A stretch of DNA of 64,000 bases from Porticoccaceae bacterium (lineage in GTDB: Bacteria > Pseudomonadota > Gammaproteobacteria > Pseudomonadales > Porticoccaceae), in the NCBI GenBank assembly GCA_029252555.1, contig JAQXBF010000011.1, positions 1-64,000 on the forward strand. The letters are read 5' to 3'. The notes beneath the pieces are model-generated. The model ran no database searches and was not told where the DNA came from. It saw nothing but the letters and a program-made list of their open reading frames with translations. Shown here piece by piece: positions 45,504 through 55,978 of the stretch (positions are counted from its first letter, which is position 1; every line of letters begins with the position of its first letter). The position numbers and the translations under genes are program-made.

Positions 45504-47681
45504 TTAACCAAAGCTCTCTCGGCGAGTAATCACCCAAACATTATGGATTCGGGGGTTGCGCTCAAAGTCCATATCCAATGTCTGCGGTGTAATGTTTTCG
45601 CAGCTAAACTGGCGCTCGGTCAATTCATCCATTTTGAATTTGCGGAAGTTATTAGAGAAAATCAATGTGCCCCCGAGCGCCAATTTAGCCATTGCAGCAC
45701 GAATCATATCCCCGTGATCACGCTGTATATCCAACACCGCATCCATTTTCTTGGAGTTTGAAAAAGTGGGCGGATCAAGGAAAATAACATCATAGACCTC
45801 CCCCTCTGTTTCAAGCCATTTGAGGCAGTCGGCGCGCAATAATTCATGGTTATTGGCGCTGAGATCGTTGAGCTCAAAGTTACGACCTGCCCAATCCAAA
45901 TAGGTATTGGACATATCAATGCTTAGGGAACTGCGAGCGCCCGCCAATGCCGCCTGCACAGATGCCGCCGCGGTATAACAAAACAGATTGAGAAAACTTT
46001 TACCCCTGACCAAATCACCGATCAAGGCTCGTACTGGGCGGTGATCAAGAAATAGGCCAGTATCCAGATAATCAGATAGGTTGACCTCAAAACGCCCTCG
46101 ACCTTCAGTAACTTCAATGATATCACTGGGCCCTTCTGCAACACGCTGGTACTGACTATCGCCCTTCTGGCGGCGGCGCTCTTTGTAGTGGGTTTTGCCT
46201 CGATAATTAGCAGCAAACTCTTTGACCGCCTGCTTTACCTCTCCAAAACGCTCGCGAGCCACCTTTTCAGAAATGCTGTTGGGGGGTGCATATTCCTGCA
46301 CATAAACCGACTGATCATAAATATCGACAGCCACTGCATATTCGGGGATATCCGCATCGTAGAGGCGGTAACAGTTAATACCGGACTTTTTGCGCCAGTT
46401 ATCCAATTTGCGCTGATTTTTCCTCAGGCGGTTAAGCACCATTCGGGCGCCCTCACTCAGCTCTTGAGCTGGTGCTGGTGTACTTAGGCGCTCTGCAATT
46501 CTGGCTGATTTGGAGGTCATATCCTCAAACACCAGTAGCTTGCAGGGAATGGTGCCGTTATAGAGGCTGTATTGTTTAGTGGGCGAAAGGTCGGTTTCGC
46601 GACCCAAATCTACGTTGCCAGTAAAAATAGCGGCTTTCCAGCCATCAAAATTCTTCTGTAGAACGGTACCGAGCTTTTGATAGAGAGGAATTAGCTCGTC
46701 GATTTCGCCCAAACGCTCACCATAGGGAGGGTTTGTTAACAGCAAGCCTCTCTCAGCGGTGGGTTTACCAAACTGATCTATGGGCTTATGGGCCAGGCGA
46801 ATATGTTCATCCAGGCCCGCATTCTCAATATTCTGAGTGGTAAATTCCAATACGCGGGGGTTGGCATCATAGCCGCGAATATCCAACTCAAGATTCTCAA
46901 GCCCTTTAGCTTTACGTTCTTGGGCTTCAATGACCAGCGAATCCCAAAGCGCTTGATCATGCCGCAACCAATAATGAAACCCGTAGTGCCCGCGCAAAAT
47001 ACCCGGTGCTATATCTGCTGCCATCATAGCCCCTTCAATGATCAAGGTGCCACTACCGCACATTGGGTCTAGCAGGGCTCCCCCCTCGGCAGCAATGTCA
47101 GGCCAGCCAGCTCTGAGTAACAGTGCGACTGCCAAATTTTCTTTAATTGGCGCACTGCCCTGCCCAGTTCTGTAGCCACGACGGTGCAGGCTTTCACCGG
47201 AAATATCCAGGGAGACTGTGGCGCGACCTTTGTGCTGACGCACTTGGATACGGATATCAGGGTTCTTGGGGTCTACATTTGGACGCTCACCCTCGATTCG
47301 GCGGATCCGGTCCACCACTGCATCTTTTACCCGCTGGGAGCCATACATGGTGTTGTCGATGAGGCGCGAGGTGCCAATAAAATCAATGGCAATACTTTGA
47401 GCCGCGGAAAAGTGCCTTTCCCAGGCAATATCGTTGCATTGTTGATATAAATCATCTGCCTCTTTAAGCATAAAACTATGCAGAGGCATAAGCACTCGGT
47501 TGGCTAACCGCGACCAGAGGCAGGCGCGATAGGCTAATTCTAAGGAGCCCTCAAAGTGCACCGCAGCCACAGTTTCCGTGACGCCATTGGCACCCAAGTC
47601 TTGCAACTCATTAGCCAACAATAACTCCAATCCCTTGGGACAGGTAGCTAACCAAGACTGATGATCTAAAGCGACACTCAC
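45504..47681 (-). CDS. rlmL: 23S rRNA dual methyltransferase RlmKL
   Basis: 725 residues from the GTG at 47681 (AGGG nine bases upstream), giving SVALDHQSWLATCPKGLELLL; a 13-residue upstream extension to another GTG has no ribosome-binding site. N-terminal THUMP domain, then RlmL methyltransferase (DPMCGSGTLIIEGAMMA; TNPPYGER) making m2G2445, then C-terminal RlmK (SFLNLFCYTAAASVQAALAG; DPPTFSNSKKM) making m7G2069. The fused form is the gammaproteobacterial type. Divergent from rmf. Confidence 0.95.
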   Translation of the reverse strand: MSVALDHQSWLATCPKGLELLLANELQDLGANGVTETVAAVHFEGSLELAYRACLWSRLANRVLMPLHSFMLKEADDLYQQCNDIAWERHFSAAQSIAIDFIGTSRLIDNTMYGSQRVKDAVVDRIRRIEGERPNVDPKNPDIRIQVRQHKGRATVSLDISGESLHRRGYRTGQGSAPIKENLAVALLLRAGWPDIAAEGGALLDPMCGSGTLIIEGAMMAADIAPGILRGHYGFHYWLRHDQALWDSLVIEAQERKAKGLENLELDIRGYDANPRVLEFTTQNIENAGLDEHIRLAHKPIDQFGKPTAERGLLLTNPPYGERLGEIDELIPLYQKLGTVLQKNFDGWKAAIFTGNVDLGRETDLSPTKQYSLYNGTIPCKLLVFEDMTSKSARIAERLSTPAPAQELSEGARMVLNRLRKNQRKLDNWRKKSGINCYRLYDADIPEYAVAVDIYDQSVYVQEYAPPNSISEKVARERFGEVKQAVKEFAANYRGKTHYKERRRQKGDSQYQRVAEGPSDIIEVTEGRGRFEVNLSDYLDTGLFLDHRPVRALIGDLVRGKSFLNLFCYTAAASVQAALAGARSSLSIDMSNTYLDWAGRNFELNDLSANNHELLRADCLKWLETEGEVYDVIFLDPPTFSNSKKMDAVLDIQRDHGDMIRAAMAKLALGGTLIFSNNFRKFKMDELTERQFSCENITPQTLDMDFERNPRIHNVWVITRRESFG

Positions 47682-47893
47682 AATTATGGCCCTTTCATTA
47701 CTTCTAGGAATAAAACGCACTCTGTATAGACAAACAAAATCTTCGACAGCACTGTCTGATTTTGGTCAACTAGAGGTAGCGCGAAAAGGCGCTTATTCTA
47801 TCGCTCTTTAAACAATTTTGTTTGATAAAAACTGCACTCGGCAGATTTTATAAGCTGAATGGCAGTTTCCTAAATAAACCCTTAGGAGATGAT

Positions 47894-48100
47894 GTGAAAA
47901 AACATAAAAGAGATCAGAACCACCGTTCATTCGTAAAAGGCTATCAGGCCGTGATTCAGGAACGCTCATTGGCAACATGCCCCTATCAAGAACAGTCGAT
48001 TATGGCGTTTCACTGGTCAAGGGGGTGGCGCGAGGGACGCGAGGATTACTGGAACGGATTTAATCAGGCTTCATTCCAGCAGAAAGCCGCTAATTTATAG
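47894..48100 (+). CDS. rmf: Ribosome modulation factor
   Basis: 68 residues from a GTG at 47894 with AGGAG six bases upstream; a longer in-frame stretch upstream has no family resemblance. VKKHKRDQNHRSFVKGYQAV, RSLATCPYQEQSIMAFHWSRG and WREGREDYW are the RMF signatures (CPY and GGWREA-type). RMF dimerises ribosomes into inactive 100S particles in stationary phase, often with HPF. The basic body and neighbouring rlmKL fit the gammaproteobacterial pattern. A TATAAG at 47849-47854 could be its -10. Confidence 0.92.
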   Translation: MKKHKRDQNHRSFVKGYQAVIQERSLATCPYQEQSIMAFHWSRGWREGREDYWNGFNQASFQQKAANL

Positions 48101-48196
48101 CTCCCCTACTCAATTACCAAGCGAAAACTGGTGTTACTAAACAAACTTAAGCGGGAATTTATACCGCTTCTGGCTCACACTTAAAAAGAGCCAACA

Positions 48197-48231
48197 AAAA
48201 GGCCGCAACTCATGCGTAGTTGCGGCCTTTT
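48197..48231. terminator. Bidirectional terminator after rmf
   Basis: Fourteen-base arms (48197-48210, 48218-48231) pair perfectly over CATGCGT, with AAAA/TTTT at the outer ends. It separates rmf from the convergent 127-residue gene. Confidence 0.9.
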
Positions 48232-48254
48232 CTTATTCTGTTAAAAAAGCGCTT

Positions 48255-48638
48255 TTATTTCTTCTTTCCCACCACAAAGTCCGCCGCTGATCTTAGCTTG
48301 TCTTTTTTTCTGATCGTATCGAATGGGTCTTGGCCATCTTTAGCCGCCACCAATCCCGAACTGTCCCCCGAGCTGCCATCAACAGGTTTAATCTTTCCCT
48401 TGCGACCATTAACGGCAAGATAGACCACAAAACCCAAGATAAAAGCCACCCACTTAACCAGAAATGAAAGGCCCAGGTGCTCTGTATAATTATTCAAGCC
48501 GATAAATGCCACAAAATCTTCGTGCATTGCGCCCACCAACCAAAAATACGCGAACAGAGCTGCCGTTGAAATAATGGCGGTTTTGTAGCGATTCCAGATA
48601 TAACCCAACGCGGTTAGCCGAAAGATATTTTTAATCAT
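48255..48638 (-). CDS. Small membrane protein, function unknown
   Basis: 127 residues with two helices (TAIISTAALFAYFWLVGAM and LVKWVAFILGFVVYLAV) and a polar C-terminal tail of about 50 residues (DGSSGDSSGLVAAKDGQDPF...KKDKLRSAADFVVGKKK). The tail suggests a cytoplasmic interaction segment. Not recognised. Its ATG follows the stop of the 78-residue gene with no gap. Confidence 0.65.
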   Translation of the reverse strand: MIKNIFRLTALGYIWNRYKTAIISTAALFAYFWLVGAMHEDFVAFIGLNNYTEHLGLSFLVKWVAFILGFVVYLAVNGRKGKIKPVDGSSGDSSGLVAAKDGQDPFDTIRKKDKLRSAADFVVGKKK

Positions 48639-48875
48639 CTAACCGAACCAACTCAAACCAAGCAGTGCCAGTAGGGCGAGAACACCTTTCTCTTTGATCT
48701 CACTTTTTACTTTGCCCTCCTCTTCTTGCACGACAATTTCCAGCTCATCATGGCTAAAATCTGCAGGCTTTCTGCCCGCCAGCAGAATGCGTGTTTCGGC
48801 TCGTGCAATTGCCTTTTCCCGAAGCCTGCGGCTAATCTTTTGCGGCAAAGAATTAAAAATATCCATAGTCACCAT
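48639..48875 (-). CDS. Small protein with C-terminal hydrophobic tail, function unknown
   Basis: 78 residues: an N-terminal amphipathic basic helix (KISRRLREKAIARAETRILLAG), an acidic middle (HDELEIVVQEEEGK) and a C-terminal tail anchor-like stretch ending VLALLALLGLSWFG. Two ATGs (48875, 48866) are possible starts. Translationally coupled with the 127-residue membrane protein. Family not recognised. Confidence 0.6.
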   Translation of the reverse strand: MVTMDIFNSLPQKISRRLREKAIARAETRILLAGRKPADFSHDELEIVVQEEEGKVKSEIKEKGVLALLALLGLSWFG

Positions 48876-48917
48876 GGTTAAATATTACTATTAAAATCAG
48901 AATGCGTATCGAATTAC

Positions 48918-51900
48918 CTATCGACAGTCCCCTGCCTCCACTGATGCCTGCACCAGGTCTAACAGCTCTCTCAAAGCCACCGAAATCATGGCAAAGTCTG
49001 GTGCTGCACCACGACGCAGGTCCCGCACCATAGACTGCCAGCGATAAATTAGAGGCTGTTGCTGTACCTGCCAGTCCTCAAAGGCAGACTGCATATCATC
49101 GGTTTTCTCGGCCAACAGGCAGGCCGTCAACCGGCGGCGCTGACTTTCCAAATCATCCACATAGGACTCCCGCGCTAAATCCTGCCAGCGATTATCCGGC
49201 TGCAGGCCCACGATCTGTGCCATAAACCAATCGAGGGACAGATGCTCCCCCAGAGTAAAATAAAGCTGAGCCGCCTGTTCTATGGGTTTATTTTGCTTAA
49301 TCGCGGTATCCACTATACCTAAACTTAGGAAGATACTGTCTGACGCCGCTAATCTTGCGGCAAGCTCTGGCGCCACCTGCTGAGAAACCAGTGCCCCTTT
49401 TTCGTGTTCCCAAAGAGCTACCCATTCTAATTGGTCGCGCTTTGGCATATGCTCAATTACAGCCTTCATAGGCCCAGCATACTGCTCAATAATCAGGCCG
49501 CAGTCTAAATTCAAACGCCGGTTGCGCAAGAACCATCTTGTGGTTCGACGTACTAAACGGATTAGCATGTGTAACAGGTCCAACTGCACCTCAGATACCA
49601 AAACTCTATCGGTTTCAATTGTCTGCCACAGTTCATCAATGCCTAAAACATTGATAACCATGGTGTAGGCGCGAATAACTTCACCCGCTGAAGCGCCAGT
49701 AGATTCCATCTGCCTAAAGAAAAAGCTAAAGCCCATTCGATCAACCAGATCATTTGCTAACTGTGTCGCTGCAATTTCCCGGCGCAGTTGATGCCCCGCA
49801 ACCGCATCCCGATAACGACCAATTAACGCCTCAGGGAAAGCCTTATCAATAGACTTGGCCAACCATGGTTCTGATAGTAAATCTGCCTCAAGCAACGCTT
49901 CTTTGAGCATAACTTTGGAATAACAGACTAATACGGATAGCTCTGGTCTTGTCCATACAGGCTTATTGCGATTAATACGCTCGCTCAGCTGGTCGTCTGT
50001 GGGCAAAAACTCTAGCTCTCTGTCTAATCGGCCAGCCTCTTCTAGCCAAGCCATAAAGCGCTGATATTCGGCATGCTGTTGATCGCTGCGGTGCATGGCC
50101 AAGCTTATGGCTTGGGTTTGGCGCTTATTATTATGCAGCACCAAATCTGCCACGCTATCTGTCATGGAAGCCAAAAACTGGTTTCGCTCATCCATACCAA
50201 GCCTGCCAGCGATCAGTTCCTTATTGAGTAATATTTTAATATTGACTTCATGGTCAGAGCAGTCGACCCCTGCGGCATTATCAATAAAGTCGGTGTTGCA
50301 CAGGCCGCCTTTGAGGCAGAACTCAATACGGCCCCGCTGAGTCATACCCAGATTTCCACCCTCACCAAATACGCGACAACGCAATTCTTTGCCATTAACC
50401 CGTAACCCATCATTGGCTCTATCACCCACGTCCGCATTATTCTCGGCAGAGGACTTTACATAGGTGCCAATACCGCCATTCCAGATAAGATCAACCTGAG
50501 ACTTAAGCAGTATGCTTACCAATTCTGTTGGGCTAATGTCATTCTTTTCAATATCAAACCGCGCCTTAATTTCTGGCGTCAGCTTTAAGGACTTTGCCGA
50601 GCGGGAATACAGGGCCCCACCCTTAGATATCAGTGATTTATCAAAATCATCCCAGGTAGTTCTAGGGGTCTCGAAAAGCCGTTTGCGCTCTTTAAAGGTT
50701 GCCGCAGAGTCTGGATCAGGATCGATAAAGATATGCAGATGGTTAAAGGCCGCTACTAGCTGAATATGCTTAGATAGCAGCATGCCATTCCCAAACACAT
50801 CACCTCCCATATCCCCAACGCCTACGACGGTGAAATCCTGTTGCTGAATATCCATACCAATTTCACGGAAATGCCGCTGCACAGCAACCCAGGCCCCTCG
50901 GGCGGTAATACCCATGCCCTTGTGGTCATAACCATTGCCGCCTCCGGAAGCGAAGGCATCTCCGAGCCAGAACTGATTGGCTTCGGAAATCTTATTGGCT
51001 ATATCAGAGAACGTCGCAGTACCTTTATCGGCGGCCACAACCAGATAGGGGTCGTCACCATCCCTGCGTACCACGTCTTGTGGAGGCACTACCTCGCCTT
51101 CAATAAGGTTGTCGCTGATGTCCAAAAGAGCCTGTATATAAAGCATATAACTGGCAACACCCTCTTGCAGCCATGCCTCTCGACCCGCCGCCATACTCGC
51201 CTGTTTGGCAACAAAGCCACCTTTGGCCCCGGTGGGCACAATCACCGCATTCTTCACTTGCTGGGCTTTCACCAGGCCTAATACTTCGGTGCGGTAATCT
51301 TCAAGCCGATCTGACCAGCGCAAACCACCGCGGGCTACCTTGCCACCACGAAGATGCACTCCCTCTACCCTTGGGGAGTAGACAAAGATTTCAAAGGCGG
51401 GTCTGGGTTTGGGGGCCAGAGCAATTTTCTCCGATTCCAGCTTTACCGAGATATAAGACTTATGGGTACCATCAGCAAAGGTCTGGAAAAAATTGGTGCG
51501 TAATGTCGCCTGAATAACCTCAAGATAGCCGCGGATAACATTGTCTTCACTGATATTATCGACGGCGTCCAAAGCCTCAATCACCTTATTAACCAGACCC
51601 GCCGAACGATCCCCACGGCTATCTCCTGCATAACGCGGGTCAAAATAGCTCTTGAATAAAGCTACCAAATTGCGAGTTATATCCAAATAACGCGACAGGG
51701 TATCGGCAATAAAATCTTGGCTATAGGAAATACCCAGCTGCTTAAGATAGCGAGCATAAAGCCGTAACATAGCTACCGCCCGCCAGTCCAAACGCGCGCC
51801 AATCACTAATCGATTAAAGCTGTCATTTTCAGCATCGCCCTTCCATACGGTACTGAGAGCCTCTTTAAAGCTGCTCTGCACCGCTGAGACATCGACATTA

Positions 51901-53771
51901 ACATCTAGAGAAAACGACAGATTAAATTCCTGCATCCACACCTGATGCTCACTGGCTGGCTGAATAAGATAGGGATGTTCCATGACCACTCGGAAGCCCA
52001 GATTTTCCAACATGGGGATCATATCTGACAGTTCCAGTGGCGCATCGCGGTGGAAAAGTGCCAACTGAAGGTCATTGTTTTCCGCCTGATGCTGATGTTT
52101 TAGATCTATGGCAAGGTCAGCGGAATCCTCTAAACGATCAAATAACTCAATATGCGCCAGCGCCTCCTCTGGAGCATAGAGCTCTCGATACGCTGAGGGA
52201 AAAGCGCTTTTAAAACGCCGACCCAGTGCCAGGCCATCTGACTCACCACAGCTGTTTACAGCAACCTCCGCAAACGTGTCGGACCAACCTCTTGTCACCT
52301 GCTTAACAACCTCTTCAAGATGAGCACTGCTAATATCAATATGCTTTTTATTGCTCACCTGATAGACAAGATAAATACGCACCAGCACAGACTCCGGTAA
52401 AAACTGGGTGCTGTATTCATTTTCGGTTGAGTCGAGCTGCTCGCCAACAACCTGCTGAATTTTCTCTCGGGCACTGGTACTAAAGTGCTCTCGAGGAATA
52501 TAGACAATGCAGCTAACAAATTTATCAAAGGGGTCTGGGTGGATAAACACTCGGGTAGCTCGCCGCTCATAAATCTGCCAGATCCCAATGGCCGTTTCAG
52601 CCAGTGCCTCTCGACCCACATGGAACAACTCATCCCGAGGGTGGAAATCCAAAATAGCCATCAGTGCTTTGCCGTCGTGGCTATTTGGGCTAAAACCAGA
52701 ATGCTCCATTACCCAGTTAACCTTTTTACGCAGCAGTGGTATGCGGCGCGGGCTGTAGGAGTAAAATTGTGAGGTATAAAGCCCGAGAAACCGCACCTCA
52801 CCAAATGGCTGGCCTTGCTTATTAAAGCGCTTGACCACTATATAGTCGGAATAGACATCCCGGTGCACCCGAGAGCGCTCTGAGGATTTGGTGACAGCCA
52901 AAAGATCATCGCTCTGGTAAAGGGCACTTACCCCGGGGCTTAGCTCATTGATCAATTCCTGTCGGGCATCGCGGCCATATTTCTTGAATAGGCCACAACG
53001 GCTTTTTGGAGATTCCCGCAGATACTGTTTATCGCCATCGGCAACAAGGTCAAATTCAACACAGCCTGTGAAGGTAAAGTAGCCGTTATAAATCCAACGC
53101 AGAAACTCTAATGATTCTTCCAAATCTTCAAGCTTGGGCGCATTTTCCTGCAGTTCAGCAATTAGATCATCGACCCGTTGACGCATTGGGTCGAACCCAT
53201 CAACCACTACTTCAACATCATCTAATACCGCAATTAATTCGAGATGCAGATCAGCCAGCTCTGACTCGGAGTGGCGATCCACTTCAATGCTGATCAGTGC
53301 TTCACGCTGAGCACCATCCGTATAGTCTTTATGGGTACTTTGCAACAACCCAGATTCATTGCGTACCGCCCACATGGGGTTACTCTGCAATGTATAAATA
53401 TTGAGACCACGGCGATTGAGCACAATGCGCAGGGAATCCACCAGAAATGGCATATCTCGCTGGTTGATATAAATACTGGTATACAGACTGGACCAACCTT
53501 CGGTCTCGGGGCTCGGGTTAAACACCCGGAGTGCGGCATGACAACCTTCGGCTGGCACTATCGCTGCTGCACTAAAATCCAATAGGCCCCAAAGGCTGCA
53601 AAATATGTCCTCTACAGGGCGATTCAAGTAATCGGCATCGGGGTAAAAGTGCATGGCGCTAACAACAAACTGTTCGAATTGCGCGGCCTGTGATTTGCTG
53701 AGTTTTTTCTTGGCAATACTTGCCAGCGACTTCATTAAGTCAGTGCGCTGACCATTGTTTTTTGCGTCCAT
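48918..53771 (-). CDS. NAD-specific glutamate dehydrogenase, large (GDH-180) type
   Basis: 1617 residues, essentially the length of the 180-kDa class known from Pseudomonas and Streptomyces. The N-terminal ~700 residues are ACT-like/regulatory. The catalytic part holds GGLRWSDRLEDYRTEVLGLV and VPTGAKGGFVAKQ with the catalytic Lys, GDMGGDVFGNGMLLS (nucleotide binding), and LIWNGGIGTYVKSSAE. The C-terminal ~400 residues are the helical extension typical of this class. It deaminates glutamate to 2-oxoglutarate plus NH4+, usually for glutamate/arginine catabolism. No obvious regulator beside it; 276 AT-rich bases separate it from moxR. Confidence 0.95.
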   Translation of the reverse strand: MDAKNNGQRTDLMKSLASIAKKKLSKSQAAQFEQFVVSAMHFYPDADYLNRPVEDIFCSLWGLLDFSAAAIVPAEGCHAALRVFNPSPETEGWSSLYTSIYINQRDMPFLVDSLRIVLNRRGLNIYTLQSNPMWAVRNESGLLQSTHKDYTDGAQREALISIEVDRHSESELADLHLELIAVLDDVEVVVDGFDPMRQRVDDLIAELQENAPKLEDLEESLEFLRWIYNGYFTFTGCVEFDLVADGDKQYLRESPKSRCGLFKKYGRDARQELINELSPGVSALYQSDDLLAVTKSSERSRVHRDVYSDYIVVKRFNKQGQPFGEVRFLGLYTSQFYSYSPRRIPLLRKKVNWVMEHSGFSPNSHDGKALMAILDFHPRDELFHVGREALAETAIGIWQIYERRATRVFIHPDPFDKFVSCIVYIPREHFSTSAREKIQQVVGEQLDSTENEYSTQFLPESVLVRIYLVYQVSNKKHIDISSAHLEEVVKQVTRGWSDTFAEVAVNSCGESDGLALGRRFKSAFPSAYRELYAPEEALAHIELFDRLEDSADLAIDLKHQHQAENNDLQLALFHRDAPLELSDMIPMLENLGFRVVMEHPYLIQPASEHQVWMQEFNLSFSLDVNVDVSAVQSSFKEALSTVWKGDAENDSFNRLVIGARLDWRAVAMLRLYARYLKQLGISYSQDFIADTLSRYLDITRNLVALFKSYFDPRYAGDSRGDRSAGLVNKVIEALDAVDNISEDNVIRGYLEVIQATLRTNFFQTFADGTHKSYISVKLESEKIALAPKPRPAFEIFVYSPRVEGVHLRGGKVARGGLRWSDRLEDYRTEVLGLVKAQQVKNAVIVPTGAKGGFVAKQASMAAGREAWLQEGVASYMLYIQALLDISDNLIEGEVVPPQDVVRRDGDDPYLVVAADKGTATFSDIANKISEANQFWLGDAFASGGGNGYDHKGMGITARGAWVAVQRHFREIGMDIQQQDFTVVGVGDMGGDVFGNGMLLSKHIQLVAAFNHLHIFIDPDPDSAATFKERKRLFETPRTTWDDFDKSLISKGGALYSRSAKSLKLTPEIKARFDIEKNDISPTELVSILLKSQVDLIWNGGIGTYVKSSAENNADVGDRANDGLRVNGKELRCRVFGEGGNLGMTQRGRIEFCLKGGLCNTDFIDNAAGVDCSDHEVNIKILLNKELIAGRLGMDERNQFLASMTDSVADLVLHNNKRQTQAISLAMHRSDQQHAEYQRFMAWLEEAGRLDRELEFLPTDDQLSERINRNKPVWTRPELSVLVCYSKVMLKEALLEADLLSEPWLAKSIDKAFPEALIGRYRDAVAGHQLRREIAATQLANDLVDRMGFSFFFRQMESTGASAGEVIRAYTMVINVLGIDELWQTIETDRVLVSEVQLDLLHMLIRLVRRTTRWFLRNRRLNLDCGLIIEQYAGPMKAVIEHMPKRDQLEWVALWEHEKGALVSQQVAPELAARLAASDSIFLSLGIVDTAIKQNKPIEQAAQLYFTLGEHLSLDWFMAQIVGLQPDNRWQDLARESYVDDLESQRRRLTACLLAEKTDDMQSAFEDWQVQQQPLIYRWQSMVRDLRRGAAPDFAMISVALRELLDLVQASVEAGDCR

Positions 53772-54047
53772 GAGCGGGTTTTGAAACCTTTTTAAGTTTT
53801 GTAAGTCTGAAAACTGGTTTTATACAGTTCCTTATCCCTAGGGTAACAAATAGGAATTGAATTTAGATACAAAAATCTTTTTAATTTATACAAAAAGTAA
53901 TGATGTTATGACATCCTAAATATAGATCAAAATACCGGTCAAAATGCAATTCAAAATGAGAGTGTAAAACTGCATTTGAGACTTGCTCTAACAACAACTA
54001 GAATCTCCTCCCGCGTTAACAACCTAACCAATTTGTAGGGGTTACTT

Positions 54048-55001
54048 TTGCAACAGAATATCAACGAACTTAAGCACTGGCTGGCCAGTAAAATCGTCGG
54101 CCAGGAGCATCTTGTTGAGCGCTTAGTGGTGGCTTTGCTCGCCGATGGCCACCTCCTTGTGGAGGGTGCTCCGGGACTGGCAAAAACCAAAGCCATCAAA
54201 ACCTTATCAGAAGGTCTGGAAGCAGACTTTCACCGAGTACAATTTACGCCAGATCTGCTGCCTGCGGATATTACCGGTAGTGATATCTACCGGCCCCAAG
54301 AAGGCACCTTCGAGTTCCAAGCTGGGCCGCTGTTTCATAATCTGGTCCTGGCGGATGAAATTAACCGCGCACCTGCCAAAGTTCAGTCAGCACTTTTGGA
54401 AGCTATGGCCGAACGTCAAATTTCCGTGGGTAAAAATACCTACCAGCTGCCAGAGCTCTTTCTAGTGATGGCCACCCAGAACCCTATCGAACAAGAAGGC
54501 ACCTACCCCCTGCCCGAAGCACAGATGGATCGTTTTCTAATGCATATTATGGTCGACTATCCAGCGCCAGAGACCGAGCGCATGATTCTGGCACTGTCGC
54601 GACAGGAAGCCCTGCATGAGGAGCATGCAGGTATAGCCCCACTAAGCCAAGAGACTCTATTTGAGGCCCGCAAACAGGTACTAGCCGTGCATATGGCTGA
54701 GCCAGTTGAAGAGTATTTAGTACAGTTAATTCTTGCCACCAGGAACACCAGCGCCTATGGTGGTGATCTAGCCCTGTGGTTAGATTTTGGCGCCAGTCCC
54801 AGAGCCACCATCGCCCTGGATCGCTGTAGTCGAGCACTGGCCTGGATGGAAGGCCGTGACTTTGTGACTCCCGATGATATCCGTGCTGTTGCCCATGATG
54901 TGCTGCGCCATCGCTTAATTCTGAGCTTCGAAGCCGAGGCCGCAGGTATCACAGCCAATCAGGTCATCGACAAACTACTCACCACGGTGCCCTCAGCCTA
55001 A
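54048..55001 (+). CDS. MoxR family AAA+ ATPase
   Basis: 317 residues from a TTG at 54048 with AGGGG eight bases upstream. Walker A EGAPGLAKT (39-47), Walker B LVLADEINRAP (Asp102/Glu103), sensor ATQNPIEQEGTYPLPEAQ, and arginine-finger helix FDRFL-like MDRFLMHIMVDYP. MoxR ATPases act as chaperones that activate von Willebrand factor A-domain partner complexes. First gene of the downstream DUF58-DUF4381-batA-batB/C-batD operon. Confidence 0.95.
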   Translation: MQQNINELKHWLASKIVGQEHLVERLVVALLADGHLLVEGAPGLAKTKAIKTLSEGLEADFHRVQFTPDLLPADITGSDIYRPQEGTFEFQAGPLFHNLVLADEINRAPAKVQSALLEAMAERQISVGKNTYQLPELFLVMATQNPIEQEGTYPLPEAQMDRFLMHIMVDYPAPETERMILALSRQEALHEEHAGIAPLSQETLFEARKQVLAVHMAEPVEEYLVQLILATRNTSAYGGDLALWLDFGASPRATIALDRCSRALAWMEGRDFVTPDDIRAVAHDVLRHRLILSFEAEAAGITANQVIDKLLTTVPSA

Positions 55002-55014
55002 CGGCCTGCCACTA

Positions 55015-55965
55015 ATGAACCAGACAGACGATAACCATCCAGCGATTGTCAATCTTAGTGATATGGTCAAGCTTCGCTATGGCGCACGTGAACTCACTGG
55101 GTTTCCAAAAATTCAGGCGCGTCAAATGCTAGCGGGTGGGCATAAATCCCGCTTTCGCGGCCGCGGCATGGACTTTGATTCAGTGCGCATTTATCAGCCG
55201 GGAGACGATGTACGCAGTATCGATTGGCGTGTAACCGCACGCACCCAGACGCCTCATACCAAAATTTTTAGTGAAGAACGGGAGCGCCCGATTTTGGTCA
55301 TCAGTGATCTGCGCAGCTCAATGTTCTTTGGCAGCCAGCGGCTTAAGTCTGTGGTCGCCTGTGAGATATCCGCGGCGCTGGCCTGGGCCGGCCTAGCGGC
55401 TAATGATCGCGCCGGTGGCATGATCTTTGGCGCCCAACAGCAAACCGATGTCAAAGCGCGACGCAGCCACCATGCGGTGCTGCAGTTTATTCATGGCCTC
55501 AAAGAGTTTAGCGCCAGTCTTTTGGAGCCCGAGCCAGATCGCTACAGCCTCGCTGAATTATTGGAAGAATCTCGACGTTTTATTATGCCCGGCAGTACCG
55601 TCTTTATTGTCAGTGACTTCCACGACTTAAATGCTAGTTGCGAGCGTCACCTGTTCGAGCTCGCACGGCATGCCAATCTCAATTTCTGCCATGTCTACGA
55701 CAGTATCGAAACCGAATTGCCACCACCTTCTTTATACGCGGTAAGCGATGGCCAGCAGCAAACCATTCTGGATACCCGAAATGATAAATTGCGCCAGCGA
55801 TTTGCCGATGCCTTTTTAAAGCGCGGCCAGACACTGCGCAAACTTAGTGAGCAGCTCTCTGCCGGGCTACTGCCGTTTGATACTGCAGACAATGTGATGT
55901 CTGTATTGGCGCGGGCCTATGGCAAGCGCCGTACCTCCTCAAGATCTAGCGGGCGATCAAGCTAA
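55015..55965 (+). CDS. DUF58 protein (MoxR partner)
   Basis: 316 residues. The DUF58 core is SRFRGRGMDFDSVRIYQPGDDVRSIDW-type, read here as RGRGMDFDSVRIYQPGDD and RSIDWRVTART, followed by a vWA-like fold region (ILVISDLRSSMFFG). Lies 13 bases after moxR; DUF58 and MoxR are almost always coupled. The C-terminal ~15 residues are Arg/Ser-rich (KRRTSSRSSGRSS). Function within the complex is unresolved. Confidence 0.93.
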   Translation: MNQTDDNHPAIVNLSDMVKLRYGARELTGFPKIQARQMLAGGHKSRFRGRGMDFDSVRIYQPGDDVRSIDWRVTARTQTPHTKIFSEERERPILVISDLRSSMFFGSQRLKSVVACEISAALAWAGLAANDRAGGMIFGAQQQTDVKARRSHHAVLQFIHGLKEFSASLLEPEPDRYSLAELLEESRRFIMPGSTVFIVSDFHDLNASCERHLFELARHANLNFCHVYDSIETELPPPSLYAVSDGQQQTILDTRNDKLRQRFADAFLKRGQTLRKLSEQLSAGLLPFDTADNVMSVLARAYGKRRTSSRSSGRSS

Positions 55966-55978
55966 TGGGTGCCCAGCA